This document shows, piece by piece, positions 8,248-14,597 of a stretch of DNA of 64,000 nt. The notes below the pieces were generated by a model. It made no database searches and had not been told where the DNA came from. It saw only the letters and a program-made list of their open reading frames with translations. A program made the translations under genes and the position numbers. This stretch comes from Streptomyces spiroverticillatus (GTDB taxonomy: Bacteria > Actinomycetota > Actinomycetes > Streptomycetales > Streptomycetaceae), in assembly GCA_014650415.1 (NCBI GenBank), contig BMUX01000005.1:496001-560000 (forward strand), in the 5' to 3' direction. Numbering within the stretch: position 1 is the stretch's first letter; each line of letters opens with the position of its first letter.

Positions 8248-8365
8248 GGCCCTGCCCCTCTTCCGTATCGCCGTCCGGTGGTACGTCTGACACGTCACCG
8301 CTCGCTGTCGTACGTGTACCCGGGAACCCGGCGGCGAACAGGGGTGTGCGGGGGCGCGTCCGGGA

Positions 8366-8674
8366 TCAGGCGGCGCCCGCGTCGGCGTCCGGGTCGCGGA
8401 CGACGCGCAGCCCGCGCCGGGCGTTGTTCACCGGGCCGCCGGGGCCGCCGGCCGTTGCCGTCCAGTACGGGTGCTCGTTGACGGCCATCGTCAGCTCGCG
8501 GATGCGCTCCCACAGCTCCTCGACCTGGTCGACCTCCTCCTCGGTGAACACGGGGGCGGAGTCCGCGCCCCAGGGAGGGGCGGTGGCGAGGGTGTGGAAG
8601 TCGGCCTGGGCCTGGTGGAGCTGCTGCTGGAGGTCGATGAGGTCCTCGGGGAAGGGGGCGGAGTAGGAAGACAT
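8366..8674 (-). CDS. Small hypothetical protein, coiled-coil-like
   Basis: 102 aa. Residues 10-30 ('DLIDLQQQLHQAQADFHTL') and 45-65 ('EEEVDQVEELWERIRELTMA') are amphipathic helices that could pair; the C-terminus is glycine- and arginine-rich. No known domain and no signal peptide. The ATG at 8674 lacks a convincing ribosome site. Proteins of this shape are common and uncharacterised in Streptomyces. Confidence 0.65.
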   Translation of the reverse strand: MSSYSAPFPEDLIDLQQQLHQAQADFHTLATAPPWGADSAPVFTEEEVDQVEELWERIRELTMAVNEHPYWTATAGGPGGPVNNARRGLRVVRDPDADAGAA

Positions 8675-8815
8675 AGCGGAAGCGTACGTCTGTTCGATTT
8701 ACAGATGCCAGTCGAGCGACTGTGATCTGCGCGTTCGCCATGGACGACGGGCGGGGCGCTCGTACGATTCGAGGCAAGGGGGCACAAGCCCCCGCGAAAG
8801 GGAGGTCGGATTCCC

Positions 8816-9601
8816 ATGCTCTCCAGCGAATTCCGTACCGGCGCACCCAACTGGCTCGACCTCGGCAGTCCCGACATCCCCGCATCGGCCGCCTTCTACG
8901 GAGCGGTCTTCGGCTGGGAGTTCGAGTCCGCCGGGTCCGAGAGCGGGGGCTACGGCTTCTTCCGGAAGGACGGCAGGACCGTCGCCGGCATCGGCTCCCT
9001 GACCGAGGAGGGCGCGCACCCCGCCTGGACGGTCTACTTCGCGACCCGGGACGCCGAAGGCGTGGCCAAGGCCGTGGAGCAGGCGGGCGGGACGGTACGG
9101 GTCGAGGCCTTCGACGTCATGGACTCGGGGCGGATGGCCTGCTTCACCGACCCGACGGGGGCCGAGTTCGCGGTGTGGCAGCCCGCCGCGCACCAGGGCC
9201 TGGAGGCGACGTCGCAGGACGGCACCCTGCTCTGGACCGAGCTGCACACCCCCGACCCGGTGGCCGCGCTGGACTTCTACCGTTCCCTCTTCGGCTGGCG
9301 CGCCCAGGAGATGGAGGTGCCGGGCATGGTCATGGCGTACGCGGTGATCTCCTCGGCGGAGGGCGACCTGGAGGACATGTCCTTCGGCGGCGTGGCCCCG
9401 TCCAGGCCGGACGAGCGGACGGCGTGGATCTCGTACTTCTCGGTGGCCGACCCGGACGCGACGGCGAGCCGGGTGGTGGAGAGCGGCGGCAGCGTCGTCG
9501 TACCGCCGTCGGACATCCCGGAGGTCGGGCGCATGGCGTTCTTCGCGGACCCGGCGGGGGCGCGGTTCGCGGTGCTGAAGCCGAACCCGCGGCAGGGGTA
9601 G
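8816..9601 (+). CDS. VOC family protein with two glyoxalase-like domains
   Basis: 261 aa made of two homologous halves: 'GAPNWLDLGSPDIPASAAFYGAVFGWEF' near the start and 'LLWTELHTPDPVAALDFYRSLFGW' near residue 140. Each half is a beta-alpha-beta-beta-beta VOC module closed by a 'DPTGAEFAVWQP' or 'DPAGARFAVLKP' strand. This layout matches the CFP-30B-like Streptomyces proteins often annotated as hydroxylases or glyoxalases. Metal ligands are only partly recognisable, so catalytic activity is uncertain. GGGAGG 10 bases upstream supports the ATG at 8816. Confidence 0.85.
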   Translation: MLSSEFRTGAPNWLDLGSPDIPASAAFYGAVFGWEFESAGSESGGYGFFRKDGRTVAGIGSLTEEGAHPAWTVYFATRDAEGVAKAVEQAGGTVRVEAFDVMDSGRMACFTDPTGAEFAVWQPAAHQGLEATSQDGTLLWTELHTPDPVAALDFYRSLFGWRAQEMEVPGMVMAYAVISSAEGDLEDMSFGGVAPSRPDERTAWISYFSVADPDATASRVVESGGSVVVPPSDIPEVGRMAFFADPAGARFAVLKPNPRQG

Positions 9602-9624
9602 GGGTCCCCTTCGGGGGTACGGAC

Positions 9625-9657
9625 GGCGGGCGCGCTCCCTTGCGGGGCGCGCCCGCC
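9625..9657. terminator. GC-rich stem-loop between convergent VOC and MarR genes
   Basis: Eleven-base complementary arms GGCGGGCGCGC and GCGCGCCCGCC enclose a short loop, with further pairing of C and G runs inside. It sits about 25 bases after the VOC stop and 60 bases before the stop of the convergent MarR gene. Confidence 0.7.
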
Positions 9658-9716
9658 GGTGTGTGCGGGGGCGGTGTGTGCGGTGGCGGTGGCGTCTTGC
9701 TCGGAACGCGTCCGGC

Positions 9717-10277
9717 TCAGAACTCGTCGCCCAGCCCCAGCAGCAGCGTCCGCATCAGGAGGGCGAGCTGTTCCTGCTCGGCGGGGGAGAGGGCGGACAG
9801 CAGCCGGGTCTCGGTGGCCAGGTGGTCGGGCAGTGTCGCCTCGACCAGGGTCAGCCCCCGCTCGGTCAGCGCCACCTGGACGACGCGTCCGTCCGTGGGG
9901 CTCGGCCTGCGGGTGATCAGCCCGCGCCCCTGGAGCCGGTCCAGGCGCTGGGTGACCGCGCCCGAGGTCACCATCGCGGAGGCCATCAGCTCGGCGGGGG
10001 TGAGGGGGTTGTCGGGGCCGTTGCGGCGCAGCGTCGCCAGGACGTCGAAGGACGCCCGGTCCAGGCCGTGCGCGGCGAAGGTCCGCTTCATCTCCGGGTC
10101 GATGAGCAGCATCAGCCGCTTCAGCCGGCCGATCACCGCCATCGGGGAGACGTCCAGGTCGGGGCGCTGGGCGTGCCACTGGTCGAGTACGTGGTCCACG
10201 TGGTCGCGGGTGCGCGCCGCGCCGCTCGCGGGGGTCGGTGCCGCGCCGCCCTCGGGGGTCTTTCCGTTCACCGTCAT
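9717..10277 (-). CDS. MarR family transcriptional regulator
   Basis: 186 aa, slightly long for MarR owing to a 30-residue N-terminal extension. The winged helix is clear: 'FDVLATLRRNGPDNPLTPAELMASAMVTSGAVTQRLDRLQGRGLITRRPSPTDGR' region at about residues 70-125, with the recognition helix 'TSGAVTQRLDRLQGRGL' and the wing Asp-Gly-Arg. It is divergent from an EamA exporter gene, and two matching inverted repeats lie in the 45-base gap, so it most likely represses its own gene and the exporter and is released by a small-molecule ligand. Confidence 0.92.
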   Translation of the reverse strand: MTVNGKTPEGGAAPTPASGAARTRDHVDHVLDQWHAQRPDLDVSPMAVIGRLKRLMLLIDPEMKRTFAAHGLDRASFDVLATLRRNGPDNPLTPAELMASAMVTSGAVTQRLDRLQGRGLITRRPSPTDGRVVQVALTERGLTLVEATLPDHLATETRLLSALSPAEQEQLALLMRTLLLGLGDEF

Positions 10278-10296
10278 GGAAGGACCCTAGCCGATC

Positions 10297-10331
10297 TCTT
10301 AGCGGTGAGATATGTTGTCTTAGTGCTAAGA
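10297..10331. promoter_or_regulatory. Paired MarR-type operators in the divergent promoter
   Basis: Two 14-base sites, TCTTAGCGGTGAGA (10297-10310) and TCTTAGTGCTAAGA (10318-10331), share the left half TCTTAG; the second is a perfect inverted repeat around a TG spacer, the first matches in part. Their centres are 21 bases apart, two helical turns. TATGTT between them (10311-10316) is a plausible -10 for the exporter gene. The second site covers the exporter GTG start, so bound repressor would block it directly. Confidence 0.75.
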
Positions 10332-11246
10332 AACCGCACGGCCCTCGTGCTTCTGACTGCCCTCGCCCCCGCCGTCTGGGGCTCCACCTACTTCGTCACC
10401 ACCGAGTTCCTGCCCCCGGACCGGCCGCTGCTCGCGGGCGTGCTGCGGGCGCTCCCGGCCGGAATCCTCCTCGTACTCCTCACCAGGCAGCTCCCGAAGG
10501 GGAGTTGGTGGTGGAAGTCCCTCGTCCTGGGCGCCCTGAACATAGGCGTCTTCTTCGCCCTCCTCTTCGTCGCCGCCTACCGCCTCCCCGGCGGGGTCGC
10601 CGCCACCGTCGGATCCGTGCAGCCCCTCCTCGTGGCGGGCCTCTCCGCCGGACTCCTCGGCCAACGCCTCACACTCCGTACGCTGTTGGCGGCCGTCACC
10701 GGCATCGCCGGGGTCGCGCTGCTGGTGCTGCGCGCCGATGCCCGGCTGGACGCGCTCGGTGTGGCCGCCGCGCTCGGCGGGGCGGTCGTCATGGCGACCG
10801 GCGTCGTCCTCAGCAAGCGCTGGGTCTCCCCGGCGCCGCTGCTCGCCACCACCGGGTGGCAACTCGTCGCGGGCGGACTACTGTTGACCCCCGTCGCGCT
10901 TCTTGTCGAGGGGCCGCCGCCGTCCTCCTTCACGGGCGAGAACCTGCTCGGCTACGGATACCTCACGCTGATCGGCGCGGCCGTCGCGTACGCCCTGTGG
11001 TTCCGCGGCATCAAGGCGCTCTCGCCGACCGAGGTCACCTTCCTCGGGCTGCTCAGCCCGCTGGTCGCCACTGTGCTCGGCTGGGCGCTGCTCGGGCAGC
11101 AGCTCACCCCGCTGCAACTCCTCGGCGGACTGCTCGCGCTGGCGGCGGTGGCCCTGGCGCAGTTGCGTCCGAGGGGTGCCTCCCGGACGGTCGCGGGGTC
11201 CGTTCCGGCGGAGACGGCGACGACCGTGCCCGTCGGCTCCCGTTGA
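10323..11246 (+). CDS. EamA/DMT family exporter
   Basis: 307 aa with ten hydrophobic segments, the two-times-five EamA layout. 'ALAPAVWGSTYFVTTEFLPPDRPLL' is the classic DMT N-terminus and 'LGYGYLTLIGAAVAYALWFRGIKAL' opens the second half. It should export a small metabolite or drug across the cytoplasmic membrane. The GTG at 10323 has no upstream Shine-Dalgarno and lies about 7 bases after TATGTT, so the mRNA is probably leaderless. Control by the divergent MarR gene is inferred from the overlapping operator. Confidence 0.88.
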   Translation: MLRNRTALVLLTALAPAVWGSTYFVTTEFLPPDRPLLAGVLRALPAGILLVLLTRQLPKGSWWWKSLVLGALNIGVFFALLFVAAYRLPGGVAATVGSVQPLLVAGLSAGLLGQRLTLRTLLAAVTGIAGVALLVLRADARLDALGVAAALGGAVVMATGVVLSKRWVSPAPLLATTGWQLVAGGLLLTPVALLVEGPPPSSFTGENLLGYGYLTLIGAAVAYALWFRGIKALSPTEVTFLGLLSPLVATVLGWALLGQQLTPLQLLGGLLALAAVALAQLRPRGASRTVAGSVPAETATTVPVGSR

Positions 11247-11299
11247 TTCCCGCCACTTCGATACCGCATATCACCTGTTTCCAGAGGAGTTACGAACCC

Positions 11300-11941
11300 A
11301 TGCGCATCACCGTCTTCGGAGCCACCGGCGCCGCCGGAAGCCGTATCGTCGCCGAGGCCGTCGGCCGGGGGCACGACGTCACCGCCGTCACCCGTGACCC
11401 GGCCCGCTTCGACGCACTGCATCCCGGGGCGAGACCCGCCGCCGCGAACGCCCTCGACCCGGACGCCGTGGCCGAACTCGCCGCCGGGCAAGACCTGTTG
11501 ATCGGCGTGACCCGGCCGGTGCCCGGCCAGGAGGGGCAGCTCGCGGAGACCGCCCGGGCGCTCGTCGCGGGGGCCGCCAGGACGGGGGCGCGGCTGCTGG
11601 TGGTCGGTGGGGCGGGCAGTCTGCGGCTCCCCGGCAGTGACACGCTCACCGTGATCGACGGGCCGGACTTTCCGCCGTCCTGGCGGCCCATCGCGCTGGC
11701 CTGCAACGAGCAGTTGGAGGTGGTCCGGGCGGCGGGGGCGGGGGTGGACTGGGTGTACGTGAGCCCTTCCGCGCTCTTTGCGCCGGGGGAGCGTACGGGG
11801 GCGTACCGCCTGGGTACGGACGAGCTGCTCGTCTCTCCTGCCGGGGAATCCGCCATCTCCATGGAGGACTTCGCGCTTGCTGTGCTGGATGAGGCGGAGC
11901 GGCCCAAGCATCAGCGCGTGCGCTTTACGGTGGGGTACTGA
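11300..11941 (+). CDS. NAD(P)-binding NmrA/SDR-like protein
   Basis: 213 aa. The N-terminus 'MRITVFGATGAAGSRIVAEAVGRGH' is a Rossmann beta-alpha unit with the G-x-x-G-x-x-G loop, and 'VTAVTRDPARF' carries the basic residues that favour NADPH. 'LVVGGAGSL' and 'WVYVSPSALF' match the atypical SDR / YwnB-like family, which often lacks the Tyr-x-x-x-Lys catalytic pair. It is probably a flavin or quinone reductase-like or regulatory protein. An AGAGGAGT element lies upstream of the ATG at 11300; the 53-base gap to the exporter allows co-transcription. Confidence 0.85.
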   Translation: MRITVFGATGAAGSRIVAEAVGRGHDVTAVTRDPARFDALHPGARPAAANALDPDAVAELAAGQDLLIGVTRPVPGQEGQLAETARALVAGAARTGARLLVVGGAGSLRLPGSDTLTVIDGPDFPPSWRPIALACNEQLEVVRAAGAGVDWVYVSPSALFAPGERTGAYRLGTDELLVSPAGESAISMEDFALAVLDEAERPKHQRVRFTVGY

Positions 11942-12049
11942 GCTTGGGCATCGGCCCTGGGTCGGACGCCCGTCGCGAAAGGGGCCCCGGGATGCCCCGT
12001 GTCGGGGGCGGGCTCTGTTCGGTCGGCGCCCGGTGCCGGGGTGTTTTCG

Positions 12050-12156
12050 CCCCAGCCCCGCCCCTTCACCTCAACCCTGCGGGGCAGTTGGACGGTTTTC
12101 GTGCGGGTGAGTGGGTGGCTGGGCGCGCAGTTCCCCGCGCCCCTGAAGGGGCGCGG
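12050..12156. repeat. Streptomyces intergenic repeat, copy 1 (with hairpin)
   Basis: Two blocks recur at 31340-31436: a C-rich block containing CCGCCCCTTCACCT and a block centred on GCGCAGTTCCCCGCGCCCCT. In this copy the second block continues into a stem-loop (12135-12156) with nine-base arms CCGCGCCCC and GGGGCGCGG and a TGAA loop. It may act as a terminator for the NmrA-like gene. The unit is familiar from many Streptomyces intergenic regions. Confidence 0.8.
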
Positions 12157-12233
12157 ATCGGCGCCTGCGTGGCGGAGCCCTAGGTGTGGCGTAAGGTCCG
12201 CTGCGCAGCACCGCCGGAAAGAAGGAGTGGACC

Positions 12234-12563
12234 ATGGCGAGCACCTACATTGCGATCCTGTTGACCCGGGCGACTTCCGACGCCGACGGGTATGAGCCTC
12301 TCTATGCCGAGGACTTCGTTCTGGTGACCGCCGACGGTGAGGAGGAGGCCCGGGACAAGGCCCTCGCCCACGGCAGGGCCCAGGAGACCAGTTACGAGAA
12401 CGACCGCGGTGAGCGCATCACCTGGAAGCTTCTGCGCGTCGTGGACGTCAGCGAGGTCCTGGACGGCTCGCTCGGCGACGGCGCCGACCTCTACAGCCGC
12501 CACTTCAGGAACTATGAGGCCTACCGGGCCTTCGAGCCCCTGTTGTCGGGCGAGTCTCTCTGA
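12234..12563 (+). CDS. DUF4288-like small protein
   Basis: 109 aa. 'STYIAILLTRATSDADGYEPLYAEDFVLVTADGEEEARDKALAHG' followed by 'TWKLLRVVDVSEV' matches the DUF4288 pattern of two strands, an acidic insertion, a helix beginning with E-A-R-x-x-A, and a closing strand. Function is unknown; some members sit beside toxins or in polymorphic-toxin immunity arrays, but nothing here suggests that. AAGAAGGAG 8 bases upstream fixes the start. Confidence 0.75.
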   Translation: MASTYIAILLTRATSDADGYEPLYAEDFVLVTADGEEEARDKALAHGRAQETSYENDRGERITWKLLRVVDVSEVLDGSLGDGADLYSRHFRNYEAYRAFEPLLSGESL

Positions 12564-12592
12564 GTGGTGAGTCCGCGCCGGTTCCTAGTTCC

Positions 12593-13105
12593 TCAGTAGG
12601 CCGCTGTCGTCGGCAGCTCCTTCCCGCACCGGGCGCAGAACCGCGCCCCGGCCTCCGAGCCCAGCCGCCCGCACTCCTGGCAGACTCGCCCCAGCGCGCA
12701 GGGGGCCTCTCCGCCCTCCTGCACGGGCGGTACGGGGAGGACAGGGCGGACCGATATCCCCGGACGGCGCCGGTGCACCGTGAGGTAGGTAAGGCCCCGT
12801 GGGCCCGCCGTCAGGGCCCGGGGTGTGCCCCTCGGCAGCCAGGCGAGTCCGCCCGGTCGCAGTTCCTGCGGCGGCGTCGTCCCGCCGTCGAGGCGGCCTT
12901 CGCCCTCCATCACGAGCAGCAGCACGTCCAGTGCCTCCTCGACGTGTGCCGGCACGGCGGCGTCCGGCAGGAGCCGTACCAGATTCGCGTCGAGCTGGCG
13001 GTCCTGCTCGGCGAGCCGCCACAACGCCCCGCGCTGCCCCTCCGGCGCCTCGGCGGCGCACTCGTCCAAGAACGCGAGCACCCTGGCCGTCTCCTGATCG
13101 GACAC
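12593..13105 (-). CDS. Cupin-like protein with C-terminal zinc ribbon
   Basis: 170 aa from a GTG at 13105 with AGGGGGG just upstream; a TTG six codons earlier is less likely. Residues about 30-110 form a small beta-barrel with a cupin-like pattern ('VLLLVMEGEGRLDGG', 'LRPGGLAWLPRGTPRALTAG'). The C-terminus has two Cys pairs, 'CQECGRLGSEAGARFCARCG', a rubredoxin/zinc-ribbon knuckle. The combination suggests a sensor or scaffold rather than an enzyme, because canonical cupin metal ligands are not obvious. Function unknown. Confidence 0.7.
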   Translation of the reverse strand: MSDQETARVLAFLDECAAEAPEGQRGALWRLAEQDRQLDANLVRLLPDAAVPAHVEEALDVLLLVMEGEGRLDGGTTPPQELRPGGLAWLPRGTPRALTAGPRGLTYLTVHRRRPGISVRPVLPVPPVQEGGEAPCALGRVCQECGRLGSEAGARFCARCGKELPTTAAY

Positions 13106-13154
13106 CTTGTCCCCCCTGCTCAACTCGGCCCAGGAATAAGTTACTTGTGCCGGA

Positions 13155-13625
13155 TCAGCCCCGCAGCGGCGGATCCGTCAGGTCGGTGATCTTCAGGTCG
13201 GAGCGGCGGACCGTGTACCAGACCTCCGTGTCCGGGCTCGCGCCCCAGATCTCGGTGACGATCACCGTGGCCGTCGTGGCGGTCTGGCCGTGGTTGCGCA
13301 CCTTCCAGTCCTTGGGGATGTTCTGCGCGCGCATCACCGGGTCGGCGTGGTTCTCCTCGGCCCAGGCGGTGAGGCGGGCGTCCAGCTCGGCGGTGAGGTG
13401 GGCCTTGCGGACCTGTTCGGGAGCCTGCGGGCCGGAGCCTTGGGCGGCCTTCCGGTAGGCCTTGAAGAAGTGGTTGACCTCGGTGGCGGGGGTGCGGGTC
13501 TCGCCTTGGACGGCGGGGGCCGGGTCGGAGGCTGTGGCGGACGCGGGGGTCGTGGCGAGCGGGGCCGCCAGGGCGAGGGCGGAGATCAGTGCCGCCTGGG
13601 CGAGAAGGTTGCGCTGCGTGTTCAT
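13155..13625 (-). CDS. Secreted hypothetical protein
   Basis: 156 aa. The first 31 residues form a Sec signal peptide: basic 'MNTQRN', a hydrophobic core 'AALISALALAAPLA', and a likely cleavage at 'ASA-TA'. The mature part starts with a helix 'TEVNHFFKAYRKAAQG' and ends in strands 'TATVIVTEIWG' and 'EVWYTVRRSDLKITDLT', resembling an NTF2/DUF3828-type cone fold. No catalytic residues recognised. It has no obvious operon partner; the next gene downstream on the same strand is the cupin-like gene. Confidence 0.75.
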   Translation of the reverse strand: MNTQRNLLAQAALISALALAAPLATTPASATASDPAPAVQGETRTPATEVNHFFKAYRKAAQGSGPQAPEQVRKAHLTAELDARLTAWAEENHADPVMRAQNIPKDWKVRNHGQTATTATVIVTEIWGASPDTEVWYTVRRSDLKITDLTDPPLRG

Positions 13626-13661
13626 ACGTACAAGAGAAGCAGGCGATTCGTGTTCGTGCCA

Positions 13662-14354
13662 TCACTCACAGTGATGAATCTGCTCCAATAGTTCGCCGCG
13701 CCCGGCCGTGTACCTGTCCGCCACCAGCCGTGCGATCCGCGGATGGTCCGCGACCGGCTCCGACACCACCCACGCCCCGCACCCCGCCAGCGCGTGCGTG
13801 AAGCGGCCCGGTGCGAGGAGGTGCGCCGCGACCGCGATCCGCCGGTGGCCCTCGGCGCGCAGGGAAGCCACCGCCTCCGGCACCGTCGGCTCCGCCGCCG
13901 AGCAGTACGCCGGGACCACGGGGACGTCCCGCAGGTCGCGGAGGCCCTCGACCACCGCGAGGGTCCCGTCGTTGCCGCCCGGCCGGGTCGAGCCCGCCCC
14001 CGCCACCACGATCGCGTCCGCCCACTTCCCGAGCGACGCCTCCGCCTCCCGCAGCCGCGCGTGCACCGCCAGCGTCACGTCCCGCTCGCCGCTCAGGCCC
14101 TCCGTGACCGTGCAGTCGTACGCCCGCGCCACCGCCGGAATGTCGACCTTCCGGTGGTACCCGTCGCCCAGCAGCACCGGCACCACCACCGCCCCCGGAT
14201 GCTCCGCCAGCACCTCGTCCAACGAGGGCCGCTGCACGTCGAGATGGCCCACCACGGGGCGTCCCCCCGTCGTCTGCTCCAGCCGCGCGGCCAGCCGCCC
14301 GATCGTCGCGGCGGCCTCCGGGACCGCGCTGCCGTGTACGGCGAGGACCAGCAT
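13662..14354 (-). CDS. CbiX/SirB-type sirohydrochlorin chelatase family protein
   Basis: 230 aa from the ATG at 14354, supported by GGAGG 6 bases upstream; an in-frame start 23 codons earlier is less likely. Two CbiX modules are present: 'MLVLAVHGSAVPEAAATI' with the metal-binding His of the 'HGS' motif, and 'VVVPVLLGDGYHRKVDIPAV' with a second His. The second half repeats the fold ('RRIAVAAHLLAPGRFTHAL'). The family inserts Fe2+ or Co2+ into sirohydrochlorin. Its position divergent from nirB, whose product needs siroheme, supports ferrochelation for siroheme. Confidence 0.85.
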   Translation of the reverse strand: MLVLAVHGSAVPEAAATIGRLAARLEQTTGGRPVVGHLDVQRPSLDEVLAEHPGAVVVPVLLGDGYHRKVDIPAVARAYDCTVTEGLSGERDVTLAVHARLREAEASLGKWADAIVVAGAGSTRPGGNDGTLAVVEGLRDLRDVPVVPAYCSAAEPTVPEAVASLRAEGHRRIAVAAHLLAPGRFTHALAGCGAWVVSEPVADHPRIARLVADRYTAGRGELLEQIHHCE

Positions 14355-14471
14355 CCGTGCCTCCGAAAGGACTCCGTCAGGGACTCCGCAGGGGGAGCCG
14401 AAGGGGTGAAGAGGGGCATCCACCTCTCACGCTATGCCGCGCCAAGCCCCCGCGCCGCCGTCCAACGTCCC

Positions 14472-14494
14472 GGGCCGGTAGGGTCCTACGGCCC
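14472..14494. promoter_or_regulatory. Stem-loop in the nirB leader region
   Basis: GGGCCGGTAGG and CCTACGGCCC pair with a single bulged base, separated by GT. The hairpin lies 104 bases before the nirB start and 117 bases before the divergent chelatase start. I found no clear GlnR boxes in this gap. Function is unknown. Confidence 0.4.
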
Positions 14495-14597
14495 TCTCAC
14501 CTGGGGCTTTCGCTGACAGTCAGGACGCCTTCACAGGTCTAGCGTCGAAGGTGCCCGGCACGGTACCGGGCGGTTGTGACGGAGCGGAGATTCGCCC

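Noticed and set aside
14461..14597. GlnR binding boxes in front of nirB
   Set aside because: No GTNAC-N6-GAAAC pattern could be found in the gap.
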